Shown here in pieces: positions 18,110 through 32,015 of a stretch of DNA of 64,000 nucleotides. The notes under the pieces are model-generated. The model was not told the origin of the DNA and did not search any database. It was given only the letters and a program-made list of their open reading frames with translations. Position 1 is the stretch's first letter. Each line of letters starts with the position of its first letter. This stretch comes from Lingula anatina (taxonomy: Eukaryota > Brachiopoda > Lingulata > Lingulida > Lingulidae), in contig NW_019775550.1 in the NCBI RefSeq assembly GCF_001039355.2, positions 215,357-279,356 on the forward strand, read 5' to 3'. The position numbers and the translations under genes are program-made.

Positions 18110-20765
18110 CTTTTTAATACACCAGATTTCTCTGCTTGTACCTAGATTGTCTGTACCAAATCTCAGCCATGTACCATAGAATAAATTGCTCTCTGAGAGT
18201 CCGTCTCCCATTGAAAGTAAACCATTTAATGAACATCTCGGCCCATGCATTATTGACTCTGAAACAGAAACTCGAAATTGATTTCTGCCACAGGAAATAA
18301 GAAGGAAGAATATCAGATTTTGCAACAAGACATCTCATAGCATTATGATTGGGAGATTGTCACGATGTGATGGAAGTGCATGTTATAATGAAAAAAATAA
18401 TAATAAAGGAATGTAAGAAATTTTAGCGGATTTTTATTTCCCTTTTTTAACCCAAATTTCATGAATTCAGTATGGTATGAGCAAAATTTACAGAGCTACA
18501 TTCAGTTGTGTTCTTTAGTTGAATAAAATTCTCATGGATCAGAAATCTACTAGGGATATTTAAACATGATCAGTGTCTCATTCTGAAACTAAAAAGATAA
18601 TAGGATATCATATTCTAAGTAAAAACAACCTCATGTCACCCTTTAAAGAGATGAGACTTCTTAGTCACTCGTTATTTTCCCCTGACATGAAACTTGACAC
18701 ATTTGTTTCGTGATTAATTTTCCGTAATCAGTTAGAATGGGAGACAAGTTTTGCCCCATGGGCATTATTGCTGTGATTATGGAAAAACATGATCACTTTT
18801 TTGTGTTCAAATTAGGTTACTTTATTCTGCACAGCTGATACTGAGTGTGCCGCAAAGACGATGAAAGGTATTGCACTGTGATAGTACTTGCCTTGGAATC
18901 CCAAATTACAAAAACATTAAATCGAAAGAAAGTGCATTTTTTTGTCTTTTGTGCCACGGCATAAGACAGCAATGTGAAATGTCTATTCATTCTAGAAGGC
19001 AGGCGCAGTGGGATTTGATTGAATTGAAGTTTCTGGTATTTTTCGCTTAACATTTGCAGCCAAACTACTAATGTTTCATAGTATATCACTAACTTGAAAC
19101 TGGTTTGGGGAATGTTCCTGATTTCTGTCACGTTGGAAGACCATATGCATTTTTATGAAGCATTTGCTCTTTTTGATGGTCTGTGAAGGATTTTTCTATT
19201 TTTTCTTCTTCTTATTATTATTATTATTTTTGTATGATGGCAGTTTATCATTATCCATGGTCTAAACTGATGTCAGAACTACTGTGATTATATACAGTGG
19301 ATGACTTGTGATAAGACACTGGTGGTCATATTGTACAGGAGTATTTGATGTTTTAATTGGCAGATAGATGTAGAAGGACATATCATTTGGACTTGAATTT
19401 CCAAGACTTTAGCACAGCTTCAGCGAGAAATGTGATTATTTTTCTTCTGTGGTACATACTTGCATTTAAAGCAGTCACGTGATAAATGAGAAGAAGTCTT
19501 AGTTTGAAGATTCAGAATTGGAACATAAGGTACAATTGTTGGTACAAATGAGCAGGAATTTCCAGTGATGTATTTCAAGCAGAACTGTAGGTAATGCGCA
19601 TGCTTGTGTAACAGAGTTTTAAATTATACTAAAGCTAGTACATGTTTTCCGAGGCACTGGGTTTGGTGAAGACACATTTTATTGGTGAAGACCCCCTAGA
19701 TTGTTGCTCAAGAAATGGACTTGTTGTGGTTTGAGAATACTCAGATTTCAGCGCAAGAGACAAGATGAAAAATTAATCTCTCCATCATCAAGAATTAAAA
19801 CATTCAGATGGATCTTGGATTGGATTGATACTTCTGAATTACCAAAGTGATTGTGGATTGAAAAAAAAAACTGAAGAAGAAATCAGACAACTTAATTTCA
19901 TTGAACAGGGACTCATAGTTGGAGTTCTGTGTATATTTGTTAAGAGTAGCTTTAAGACTGGTTGGTGATAATGTAATTAGGGTTGCAGGTGCTCTCAAGT
20001 CTATAGCTACCTGATATGCAATTAGCTACAATATCTCTGAGGCCATACCATTTGATGTACTGGCTGATTGCAGCACGACCAACACCACATGCGTCCAAAC
20101 ATCCATCTCTATGGCAGGTAAACTCAGAAGGAGTCCAGGTGCTCAATTTTCCATCTCGCGGTACCTAGAGCTACCGATAAATACTGCACCCATCTGGGAA
20201 TAGGACCAACTTGCTGCCTAATAGTCTTGTTTCCTAAACAAGACATGAGATGTAGTAGTTTCTGTGAATGGTAACCTTATCAATTAGATAGCATTTACAA
20301 GACCTTTCAAAGATGTATGCTCCCAAATTTTCATTTCCTCTTCCTGAAATGTTTCGTTTCTTGATACCACCTGAGCAATGGAGAGAAGAAGAAGCGGCAG
20401 TTCTGGGTTTAAATTGGTTATAGCTCGACTTCCTCATTTTTATTAGCTGCCGTAGCAATTAGAGATATAGCAAGTAAACAAAGCCCAGGTGTTAAATACC
20501 TATACACGGACAATTAGTGTAACAGTTGGTTTTCTAGGACTTGGGAAGAAAGGGTGATAAATCTATCAAGTCCACATGAAATATGTGGTGTGTGAGTAAA
20601 TTCTCTGTAAACCAGAAAGACTGCAGGATCTGGAACTGTAAAATTTAAATTAGGAGATCCAAAGTACCAGATATATATATAATTTATATGTGATAAATAA
20701 TTAACCTTTGCACTGAAATTGGCTTTTGATATGTGTCAAGTAGCTTACTGATCTGGAGGCAACTG
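18000..20765. repeat. 2.8-kb repeat, copy 2
   Basis: Near-identical partner of 15039-17859. Differences include a longer (GA)n at 18071-18105, a deletion of an A-rich segment near 18573, and a deletion near 19840 relative to copy 1. The flanks of the two copies are unrelated. No gene is recognised in it. Confidence 0.9.
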
Positions 20766-21661
20766 AGGAATTAATGCGGTTTTTCATTTTTTTTTTCTCA
20801 CTGTTGAAGATGTGGTGCTGCACTGCCATGTATAACCAAGGCGATGTTATAGGTACATAGCACCATGTTTGAGTGAATCCTGAGGGAAATTGCAGTGGGA
20901 AAGAACCAGATAGGGTAATTCTATATGCAAGGTTGCAGAGGGACGGTGTTCCGGCCGTCCTGTGCATTGTATCAGCCCAAATCACCAAAGGATTTTCAAA
21001 GGTACCAATTGCCATAAAAATACAGCACAGTGTGATCAAGTTGCCTTGGGACAGAGCATAAGTAATGGCAGACTATTGGAATACAGTCTGTAGCTAAAGA
21101 TACCAAGCTACCGTCCAGATACAAAAGCAATTGGCACTTGTATAGGCCATGTGATAGAGCCACATGTAGTTTTACCAGGGATATTGCATTGTGCTGTGAA
21201 AGCCAAAGAACTGTCTCTATTATTACAGTGTCACTTGCCAGCAAAGGGTCACCTGTTGTTTCCCAGGAAGTACCCAAGGGTTAAATTAACAATGGTGACA
21301 CAGTCCTTGTGTTCTGTTCTTTACAATGAAACAGCTGATAATCCAAGGTGTTACATGTGGACAGATATTGTCAGATAAGTATTATACTCTTTTTTATACA
21401 TCTTCAGCCAGCTTCTGTGTTTTTTGCATTATCTTTCAATATTGGAAAAAGAAAACTGAGTGAAGGGGATGTTTATGTTACCATGGTCACAAAGTAGAAA
21501 CCATAACTGATGCTCTTTGCCAAAAATGGCTGACAACATCTCCATGGTAACAAAGTTACCATAGAAAAAAGGTCACCATGGAAACCAAAGCAAGAAGGTC
21601 ACTTTTTTCAAACTACATGTGTGCCAATGGCTGGAAAAAAAATTAAGACTCTGTCTCGGAT
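20766..21661. other. non-coding stretch
   Basis: Contains open frames of about 60-110 codons on both strands but no recognisable protein or consistent splice pair. Short runs such as CCATGGTCAC/CCATGGTAAC recur around 21480-21590. Confidence 0.5.
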
Positions 21662-21817
21662 ATGAGTGATTCCAAAGTGAGCCGTAGCTTGACCATGCCT
21701 GAGCCCCTGGGGCAGACCCTGAACTGGAGGGGGAAGAAGGATAACCACCAGATACATATTTCATTTTCGGAGGAAATTCTCAAAGTTTATTACTGGGAGG
21801 AGGAACCCGTGGAAAAG
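21662..21817 (+). CDS. candidate first coding exon with an RVxF-like motif (52 codons)
   Basis: An ATG opens 52 codons of coding-like composition (start MSDSKVSRSLTMPEPLGQ), ending in GAAAAG followed by GTAGTG, a possible 5' splice site in phase 0. Near its end it reads HISFSEEILKVYYWEEE. HISF fits the loose RVxF consensus for protein phosphatase 1 docking, and F-S-E-E-hydrophobic-x-x-Y-Y resembles the docking segment of PPP1R15-type regulators. It sits 9 kb upstream of the large CASK-linked exon on the same strand. It may be another alternative first exon of that gene, part of an unrelated gene, or a chance open frame. Confidence 0.4.
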
Positions 21818-24800
21818 GTAGTGATCGCACGGCGAGTTTGCCTGTGATTGTGGGAGTGTACGCTCGCACGGTATGTTTGGCTGTGAATGTGGGAATGTGG
21901 GGTCGCAAGAGTGTTTCAGGAGAGGGAGGGTAGTAATTAAGACATTTCCCTGATTTCTTAGTGACAGGGCACACTGCAATATATTCATGCATTTTTAAAC
22001 TGTCTGTAGAAAAAAATTAAGACATTTCCTTTTTTATTTCATTTTATGTTTTATTTTTGTTGTATTATCTTGCTCTTAGATGTGTAATTGTTGTTATAAT
22101 AAGATTCTTTCGTATGTCAGATCCATGTTTTTAATCTGACCAAAGTGCCATTGGCTCCAAAAGAAGAGCCGCAGAGAAAGCATAGTATTTGTCATTGTTT
22201 CTAGCAAAAACAAATCCACATACTGCCTGAAAGTAGAGCACTCATGCAGTAACATCGAACCAAACTGATTATTGAAGAGAAACCACATGCTTCATCCATC
22301 TTGATATCCCAAAAGATACATTTGACACGCAAAGCATAAAAATAAAACAAAATTATTCTACACGCTGAAAGTCAGGCAATGAGGCAGACGGCAGCATTGA
22401 AAGTTTTGTTTTTTTTTCAAAATTTTTTTAAAATTTTTTAGATGTATCTGTTGTGACTCAGTGATGAAGGTCTAATTAAATCCCTAGATTCTGGTCTTAG
22501 ATAATTCAGATACCTGCCTTTGGGTTGAATACCCATTATTATGGCCCACAAATTGTTTATAAAACACCTTTGCCTGATATAGGGGGTGGGAGGGGGGTGT
22601 TAAAAGAACCACCCCAATCCCCACCGGCTCTGCTTTACTTGCATATCATTGACTTTTTAACCGGCTGGATTCCAGTAATTTCAAACGAACCCTTCCCCCT
22701 TTTAAATTGCTGGCTACGGGCCTGTTGAAAAAATTAAATACTTGAATAGCAGAGAATTCAGTATCAGTGTTTGCAATAAGCCAGATGCCATCAACGTAAG
22801 AACTGATTAACAGGAAATAAGCCAAATACAAGTTTGCTTTTCTTTTCTCTCAAATACATTCAATGAATAGTTGTCTTGAGGCAAGAATTAATAAATTATT
22901 TATATGCCATTGAAGGTTCTTTTTTTCCTCCCATACATCTCTCCCGTTTCCATTGATAAGATATGTGAGGCCAGCTTAATGGTGCGATCAATTTATATCT
23001 GCTTTCAATAACGTTACAGTGTGCAATTAACAGGCTATTAATGGGATTTTAGCTTCTACTCAATTTACTTCTTCTATTACCCAATAATAGCCCCATTTAT
23101 TAGCACTGGACAAAATTCTTAGGTGAACTTTGATTTAAAAAAAAAAAGTATTTCTGGTAATATTGTCTATTGTGTTTATAAATATTTGCAAAATATGATA
23201 GTTAGCTGTACACGTGTACTGAGGAGGTTTGTTTTTGGAAAATAACAAAGATGGCACTTGCATCCCTTATTGGTCAAGATAAGCCCTACTCAAAGATCAA
23301 TAGACTAAGTGGTTGAATGAATTCTAGGTCTGCCATATTCTTTCTAAATGAAAGACACATTTGGATTTTTTTCTAATGAATTTTTTCAGTGCACCACCGT
23401 TCTAGAGAGTGAGTAATACAAAATTTATTCGTTTAGAATAAAATCAATTACAGTACAGTATCAAAGGAAAGAAGATAATTACATCACTATCAATAATTTA
23501 ATTGTCAGCTATCTGATAAGAATAATCTCTGAGAATATGATACATGGCATTTCATTCACAAGTTGGCATGTAGTTGAAAAAAATGTGACGTGACAGTAAT
23601 GGTAATTACTCTGTCACTAACATCGATCTTGAATTATTGATGTTATTTTTCTTACTTTTAGGGTAGTCTTAATTATATCTAAGTATTTTTGTTAGTATTA
23701 TCCCAAAATGAGTTGAAAGACATTTATGTCTGAATCTTTGTGTGTGTGTGCGTGTGTATGTGTGCACCACTGAAAAATCATCTTAAAATCAGTTTGAAAA
23801 GCATGATAATAATAATTAACAAGCAGTTACAATATTTTTTTAACAAAAGCATCTAATCCTGCTTTGACATCACATAGTTTTAACTCTGGGAGTTAAACAT
23901 ATGGGAGAGAAAGGTAAAATCTATACACGTCAAAACTTCTCAATCTAGAAACAGCACGGACCTAATTAAGCCTTCATGCCAGTCAATATTTTTTGACACT
24001 CTGTAAATATATTTGTCGGTGAAAGTTCTCTTGGTATTGTGTCTCTTCTATCTGTTGTGCCATGAGTGTGGGAAATGCATCTGGTGTGCAGAATATAAGA
24101 ATGCACATGAAGTGAGGAGCATACATTCATTAGCGTTTAGTGACTGCATGTTTTTATAGGCAACTTTGACAGGTGGTATCAGTACTCTTTATCTGGATGT
24201 GAATCTGTTTCAGTGATATGGTATTGGTTCACAAAAGTGAATCAGATTTGGTGATTTTGGATTTTTGGGTTATTGATTTGTAAGAAAAGATTTTTGCAAA
24301 TGTTATGTAAGAGAGGTTCAGTACACTATTATTATTGTTATTATTATTATTATTTTTTAAAAACTGGAAATGATACATTTTGAAATAAAAAAGCTAAGGT
24401 TTACCTTTTTTCAGAAAATTACAGTGTTTAAAAGCAGAAAAATAAATCCAGTTGATTTTCATATGAACAAAAGTACTCTGAAATTCGAAGACTCATGAGC
24501 AAGTACCTCTGGAACATTAACTGTCTGCTTCTGGTGCCTCCTGACAAATCTTCATGGCCAGGTTGCTAACACATTGCATCACTGATGTTTTATTGAGTAA
24601 AAAGAACATAATTGCCCTGAAAGCATCTTTCTGTCTTACTTTTTTGGGGGTTAAAATAAGTCTCGAGTTCAGACAGTTTTGTCGGGGTTTTAATGGGGAA
24701 TGGTTGGGTTTGATGTCTGAATTGTTGTAAAGTACAGGTCCATGTGGTGTCTGGAGAAGGAAGTTATTGCCCCAGGTACAAATAATGTAGACTTGAAACA

Positions 24801-26014
24801 GTTTGGATTATGGCCATAGATTTTTGCTATAAAATGATGGTAATTTACGGCATGTTTTTACATCATAGCTTGAACATTTACTTTGTCGGAAGACCGATTA
24901 TCGTTGGTAGTCAGAATATTCCTTAAATTGATGTTTTATATTCTTATAGCTTTAATTAGTCTGTCTGCAAGTGATTGATATTTGATGACAAACTGTTTAC
25001 TAGATAGGCTGGTTCCACAATTCTGATGAATTTTATCTTTAAATTTTATCTTCAAATACATATAAATAATACAGAAATGAGGAAAGATTAATTTAAGAAT
25101 AATGGGAAACATCTTGGGGATGACTTTGGAAGGGAAATATTGTTGAAAACTCCAATCCCTTAATAAGTACAGCTATAGTACATAATTATAATAAGGCATT
25201 GCTGAACACAAATTTAAATGATGATTTTCGAATGGGTCATTTTGTGTTGTCATTTTGTAAATGGCTCTTTTTTTATTCCTAAGAGCAAGTCAGCATGAAC
25301 ATTTGGTCCAGACTTTGATGCCAAGTTTGATGGGTTATATGGCACGAAAATAACAATTTGATTGGAATATAAGGAGACAAAATTGCCAAAATATTGTATA
25401 ATGGAAGCATATGATAGACTTGGGTCTAGACAGTGCACCTAATGAGCCTTATCAGAGGCACAATATACAGCCAACTTAAAATCAAATCATGCTGCTATTG
25501 ATTTTGTGGGAAATCTGAAATAATTAGGATTTGCATTTGCCTGCTGTGGAAAATATCCTGCAGATGGGATGCTGGTATTTAGAGTACATTTCTGAAGGTT
25601 TGTTTTTTTTTCTTTTTTTTTTTTTTTTGGGGGGGGGGGAGGTTAGTGGTGCCTTTAGTATAGACTTTTTCAAATGAAGTATGTCTTGGGAAGTTTAAAA
25701 AATTTGAAAAAAAATTAAAAATAGCCTCAATTTACAAAGGAAAATATTTTGTTGTTGTTATTTCATCTTTCAATTCATCTTACAGAAAAATTTTAGATAA
25801 TTGGCTGCTCTTGGAAAAAGCAAGATTTTTTGTTTGTGCACCATTCTAACGTGATACCAAACTTAAATTTTAGATCTGACAAATTCACCCTGTGTTGCTG
25901 AAAGATATTTTATCGGCTAAGGGGTTCTTTGTGTAGTTATATATAAATGACATTGAATTTACATGTAATGGAGTTGGTCCTGAGGCACACATACTTTGAA
26001 CATTTACTGTGACT

Positions 26015-26175
26015 CAGGGGCGGATTGAGGCGGTCTTCTGGGTCTTCCGGAAGACGGTCAAATTTGTAAGTTTACATTGATGAGTAATTTTTTCTGTCAG
26101 AAAGTCAAAAAATGGAGGATGGATCAACAAAGATAATGTGGAAGATTGTCAGAAATATCTCTGGATCCACCCCTG
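26015..26175. mobile_element. MITE family 3, copy 2, hAT-like ends
   Basis: 161 bp from CAGGGGCGGATTGAGG to CTGGATCCACCCCTG, flanked by TGACT on both sides. It is the same family as 3117-3278, and the two different flanking duplications define the element edges exactly. Confidence 0.88.
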
Positions 26176-29100
26176 TGACTGATTGTAATAGAGTTCACAC
26201 CTGTGATGTTTGCATGTAGTGACTTTTTCCTACAGTTGGAATGTTCTTTACTCACTCAACCAAGGAAATACTAGTAAGTGGCATGTGTTAAGCGGTTTGA
26301 TAGCCAAGTACTGGTATCTCATGCCACAGACCTAGAGTGTGTACCTATTCAACTTGATACCTAATCAATACACAATGCCAACTCATACCTTTTAATTACA
26401 CTCTCACTTGCCACAAGTCCCTCAATTAAGAGTATTTGACGTCTCAGGTTGTACTTTAAGTTACGGTTGATTAACTGTAATGACACTGATCAATGAGCTA
26501 TGATGGCAAGTGTAAACTGGGAGTTGTGTGGTTGAAAGAAACTTAGAAATGGCTTTATGAATATGCTGTTGACTTAAGAAAAAACCTTCAAGTTGTTGCC
26601 ACCCACATAGTTAAAAGTGAGGTCACAGTTATAGTGTACTTAAAAGTTAAGTGAAAGGGAAAATATGCTTGGCTTAATTGGTAAATATGCAGGCAAAGCC
26701 TTTATTTACATATTGGTTGATATTTCTTTTTTCTCTGGCGATAAAAAATATTGAAATTCAGGCTGAGCGTTCACACGAAGCAGTTGTAGACAAAATAAAG
26801 TATCACCAAATTTGCCAAGTGCTTAATTAGGTTTACAAAAGTCGTTAGGTGTGGCAAACACAACGCCTAGCAGTGCACACTGAGCAAAGCGTGACATCAC
26901 GCAAACCCATTATCCTAATGAGAAATTGATACACATGAATCTCTACCAGGGTAAATACCAATAGAAAAGGATTGTGCATCTTTTATAGATTTCTTCCATT
27001 GTTGAGTCACCGAGTCCTATTACAGTATGATGGCTAAATGCCACCGAGGATTGTTAGTCTTTCGATGGCAGGGCTGTTGCCTCATTGGAACTGTGTCAAT
27101 TTTATTCAATTGCATTAAATACAAATCAATTGCCTTTCACTCTAGTTCTGAGTGTGTTTTGCCATGGTTCAACAACAGCCTCTGCTGAAATAACAGTTTA
27201 TTGTTAGGAAACTGAAGATTCAGATACCTAATTCCAAGATGTTTTGTTAATACAGCACACATATTTTTTGTGCCTACACCACAAACTTTTGCTCTTTTAA
27301 ATAATTTTCTTTTAGTGCAGCAGTCACTGTCAGGTTTTATGCTGTATTTTTAGTTTAGTTCACAGGTTTATCCTCTCACTCACCCCATACACACATTTAC
27401 AACCTCAAAAACAAATAAAAACTTCAGAACTATGTTTTCACACTGTCCGGCTACAACAACAGTTACTGTCATTTCCCCGTGTTAACTGTATCAGAAGGAG
27501 ACCACCAATCAATCTTTGGCCACATGACCTATTGAGGCAAAACCACGCTGAGGAACCTGTCATTGTTCTAGCTCTTGCGTTGGATTTGCTTAGAAAGTGA
27601 GTGAGAGAGAGAGGGAAGTAGAAATCAATGCCTCCCATTGTGGAGGGCCTGGGATTAGACCAGCGCTGTTTTCACTGTGCTGGGTTTTCTCCCAAGACAC
27701 GATCAATCCCGTCCTCCATTGTGATGTTAAGATAGCTAGGACAAATGCGGTAGTGTGTGAGGATCTGTGTACTGGCAATCAGTATAACATCAGCAGCAGC
27801 AGGAACAGAGCCGTTCTGAGAGGTGACAGAGAACTTACAGACAGACCTTCCACGGTGGAAACTGCTGTCTCTGACTTTCGGGACTGTTAGGACTGGTAGT
27901 ATATATATGTAGCATCATCGTTATCATGGCTACCTTATACTTTTTTAGAAAAAGGTGACATAAGTTCGGATATAGTGTCTTTCCATTGTATCAGAGAACA
28001 CTTTGATGTCACTCAGATTTCTGTGATTTCATTTTGTTGTTTGGCAAAAGCTTTTGAGGTGAGTGGAGAGAACATGGATTCGAATGGAAAAGGCAAGCAT
28101 AATTTGTGACAGATTTGTGTTTGAACTTCATTGGGAATTGTTATGAATAACCAGAAACATGTTTGAAGTCTCTGCCGCTTTGATTAAAACACAAAATTTG
28201 ATGTTAATTTCTAGCTGGCAGTAACAGTCAGAACATTTTTTTGCAGATATGATTTTCTGATTATTAACTTCAAAGTATTGATCTTTATGTCTGCAGTCAT
28301 TCAACCGCTAAAGAAAAATTTTCAACCTCTCTTGGGGATTACTCCATCATAGAAGGGAAATTATACAATCTAATGGCAACTCCATTCTTATAACAACCAT
28401 AACACGGCAAACAGTATCTGGATTAAAAACCAGCTGGAAGTTGATTTTCCTACAAATACAATTGCAAGGACAGAGCCTTTTGGGACTTACCCATTGCAAC
28501 TTCACTGTTATTTTGTATTAAGTGCAATTTCGGACTAATGGCAGAGTGTAAAAGACCATCCTGCAGGGACATGTGGATATATTAGACCAGATTGTAATAA
28601 AGTACATAGGTTAACATACTCGTGAATGATTCTACAGAAACTTACAGAAAAAATGGGTAGTTCACTGAACATTTTACCAAGAAATGTATGATTGAATTGA
28701 ACTGATTGTTTGACAACTGATGCTTTGGAAGATTGTAAACAAATTGGCCAAAAAAAAAAAAATTGGAAAGGAAGACTTTTTTTGTCCACAGTAGATTTAG
28801 ATATGAACATTGCCAGGGTTCTTTTTTCATAAAAATTGAGGGAAAACAGATGGAGATGAATTGATGCAACATAATGTCCAGAATTGTGAAGCTTTCAAAG
28901 GAACAAATAGTTGAGCACACTTAATGTACATTTAAGGAAATGGAAACATCGTATTGAAGTTAGCAATACACTCTAGATTGGGACTGAGCAAATATTTTAT
29001 TGAACTGTATTCACTGAAAAGACTTCAAAGTCAAGCCAAAGAAAAGCACAGCAATGCTATTTACAATTTGTTCCTTGCTCTATGTGTTATCAATCAATGG

Positions 29101-29409
29101 TGAACTCGATGATGGCCGCACATTGAACTGATTAGATTTTTTTTCTTAGATTTTGCTCTCCAGGTACTCAAATTCAAAGGCAATTTATGCTTAAAGGTTG
29201 AGAATCATCATCGGGACAGGGTATTTGTGGTAACTTTTGATATAAATCTGGCTTCAGGGCAACTTTTAGATAGTTATCGCCTTTTTGCAGATTTATTCTA
29301 AGAATTGACCACCAAGGAAAGAGAAAAAAACAGTGATAATTGGATGTTTAAAACCTGGGATTTTTCATAAGGAAATTCATGTTATAGCAGCTTTGCCCTT
29401 AAACAGTGC

Positions 29410-29555
29410 ATCAGAACTAGAGAGGATACAAATAGAGCATTGTGTCAAACCCAGAAAAGATACAAGCTAAAACTTTGCATCAGACACCAGAAAAGATAAA
29501 AAACTAAAACATTGTATCTCACCCAGAAAGGATACAAACTAAAACATTGTACCTC
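29410..29555. repeat. imperfect tandem repeat, about 42-bp unit
   Basis: Three to four decayed units built around CCAGAAAAGATACAA, CTAAAACATTGTATCTC and similar words. No coding frame is present. Confidence 0.7.
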
Positions 29556-30704
29556 AGTGTGAAGTTTACCCTGAAAGCAATTCAGGTGAAGTATAAATGG
29601 ATTTCATGTACCAGTTAGGAATCAGGTGTTGAATACATAGATTCCAATATCAACACTGTGCCTGTGGGAGAAGTCTTAGCTTTTAGACTTGCAACATTAT
29701 ATAGCATGAAGAAGTGGTACATGCAACAAACTTTTTTTCTGATTTGATTAATGCAGTAATAACTTGAAAAGAGATGAAATATTAACAGATTTGTCTTGCA
29801 GAAGAAGATAGATTTATTCAGCAAACTGTGGTGGTATAGATATCATGGGTAACACCTGACCCTAAACTAGCACTTGAACACTTCTGGGAAAAAAGGAGAA
29901 ATTACCAACATATATACATATATATACCTAGACTGTTGGAATGCCAATGGTAAGATGAAAGTGTACCAGTTGTGACTGTTTATCTTTCGAAGAACTGACC
30001 TGAGAGATAGAAAATGAAAAAGGAGGGAGGATCAGCACCTGGATATTAATTTATTATAAACACTTATCGTTACGTCATTTCTCAAGGCTTTGGGTGAAGA
30101 TATATTTGACAGTTTAGCACTCGCCTACAGGAGCTTAGATTAGAGCTACATAAACAACGCTCAGTGTTCTCGCTGATTATTTACCTATTCCAACTAAAGC
30201 ATGAAGAAAGTTGATAAGTGATTATTTCTGCCACAGGTGAATGATTTGAGTAAATATACAGTCAGCAGGTGTTTAGATAAATCTGCACAGCAGGCAGCAT
30301 CTGTGTGTTATGTGCATTGGCGCCTTGTGTATCAATACTCAGACAAGTGGAAGAAAAAATACATACACATTGTATTACAGAGGAAAAAATAGGAATAGGA
30401 AAGTTGTATCAGTGGGAAGATAAATATTGTTGCTTAATTAACATATGGGGGCCTTCTTGTAGTAAGGCTACGAGATAAGAAGAGCAGCTGTTATCATGGG
30501 AAAATAAATCTCATATTGATTGGGGATTTATTGGGAGAATAAATATCAAATGGAAGTGTAATTTTAGATATGATGGAGGGTGCTTAGGAAAAAATATATA
30601 TGGAGAGGGGGAAAAGAAGCCCAAGTGTTATTCCAGAATAAATAGCCATTTGCTGAAGGGCTTATTTTAGGAATGACACATCATATGTTATAGGAACCAA
30701 GAAC

Positions 30705-32015
30705 ATGTGGGAATCAGGGCAACCTCCAACTAGGGTTTCTCACCCAACGCGCCAGGTAGAATACATACCTGTAGTCAGAACAGGGAGAGAGGTACACAGG
30801 AGAAAAGGAGGGATCAGCAGGCAAAACGGACATTCTCCAAAACGTCCTAATAGTTTTGGCGTCCAGTGGGACGTGAGAATAGGATTTGCTAACGACAGAG
30901 AAAGGAGCGCCTCTCCTAAGTATCGGTCAGTTTCAGCAGATGAGAAAGTCAGCTCTCGGACCTTGCAGGAGTTTCCCACGTTTAAACCCAAGCGCAAAGG
31001 GCTCTCAGATAATGGTGATGTTGGTGATGAAACCTCATCACCTTGGACATTGAAAAAAAGTGGCGATACGAACGGAATTTTCAGGTCAAGGTCAACTTCG
31101 CCAAGGCTTCAACGGTGGAAGGAGAATACTCACAGTTATAAAATGGCTAACCCTTCGCAGTACGATATCCGTGGTCTTCCAAGGCGACCAGCCAGTTGTC
31201 CCGCAAAAGAGACTCAAACAAGTCAAACACTGTTAGAGCCAGAGGACGAGTTAGGTGTACTCTCGTATCTTCCGGATGACTTTTACTTTAATGAGAAAGG
31301 AGAGCTTCAGCGTTTAAGCTGTGCTTTGTGTCACTGTGATGAGCATGATTATGTAGATAATAAGTCCTGTAATGGCAGTGTGCACACACATAAGTCAGAT
31401 AACATTTCTGATGATGGTGATGCTGGTGTACCACCATCAAGGAAACCGAGTGGCACCTGTCAGTCACCCAAAGTGATTCTAATTCCTAGGAGTCAGATTT
31501 TCCCAGAATTTGAGAAACAAATTGGCGGTATCTCTGAACCCGGTTCAGTGTACTCAAGTCCACCTGTCTCACATCGAAAGATGGTCAGCTGTTCAACACA
31601 GACGGAGGACCAGGACACGGTAACGGTAAACCCTGATCCGATCTGGATCAGGCGAAAAGTGGATCGTGGAGTGTGCACAACTAAACGCTCAGTTAGCTTT
31701 TACGACACGAGAAACTGTGTCACGCCCCCAATTTCCCGAGCAAGCACTGCTTTTAACTTGCATAACATCAAAAAAGTCATGCCTCCCAAATCTAAGAGCT
31801 ATGACGAACCCTACCCCCCGTGTATTACCACTTGCATGAAGTCCCCAAGCTTAGAGAGAATAACCCGCGGCATGATGCCGAAGAAATCAGTCAGCTTCAC
31901 GGAGAAGTTTAGCGTGGGGACCTTTGTGCCTTCTCAGGCGTCTATGCATATTTTGCATGTGGCAGATCATGTAATCAGGAGACCCGATCCTGTGGCCACG
32001 TTTGGCTTTGAGCAG
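30705..32015 (+). CDS. CASK: CASK, large novel alternative first exon (437 codons)
   Basis: One open exon runs from ATG at 30705 to CAG|GTAATA at 32015/32016, phase 0. An in-frame TGA at 30654-30656 precedes it, and no phase 0 acceptor is seen between that stop and the ATG, so it reads as a first exon. It is in phase with the CASK L27 exon at 33919. The 437 residues are hydrophilic, Ser/Arg/Pro-rich and probably largely disordered. A Cys/His patch includes C206, C209 and C211. Two RVxF-type motifs, RSVSF (328-332) and KSVSF (394-398), could dock protein phosphatase 1. I know no homologue of this N-terminus. It replaces the CaMK-like domain and the first part of the first L27 domain. Drosophila is known to make a short CASK-beta isoform without the kinase-like domain, which offers a precedent. 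That the exon is coding is well supported; the splice to CASK is inferred from phase, strand and spacing. Confidence 0.8.

Larger units (their letters stand above)
21818..30704. other. non-coding stretch upstream of the large exon
   Basis: No exon is supported. It includes an imperfect tandem repeat of about 57 bp just after the candidate exon (about 21825-21910), a family 3 MITE (26015-26175), and an imperfect tandem repeat of about 42 bp with GATACAAACTAAAACATTGT words at about 29410-29555. The last 100 bp contain an AATATATATGG box near 30591 that could be a TATA-like element for a promoter of the 30705 exon; this is only a suggestion. Confidence 0.5.

Noticed and set aside
20701-21378. 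Several open frames of 60-110 codons on both strands
   Set aside because: Overlapping frames on both strands with no domain and no consistent splice pairing.
27597-27890. 97-codon open frame on the plus strand
   Set aside because: No ATG start, starts within a GA repeat, and no recognisable protein; possibly untranslated sequence.
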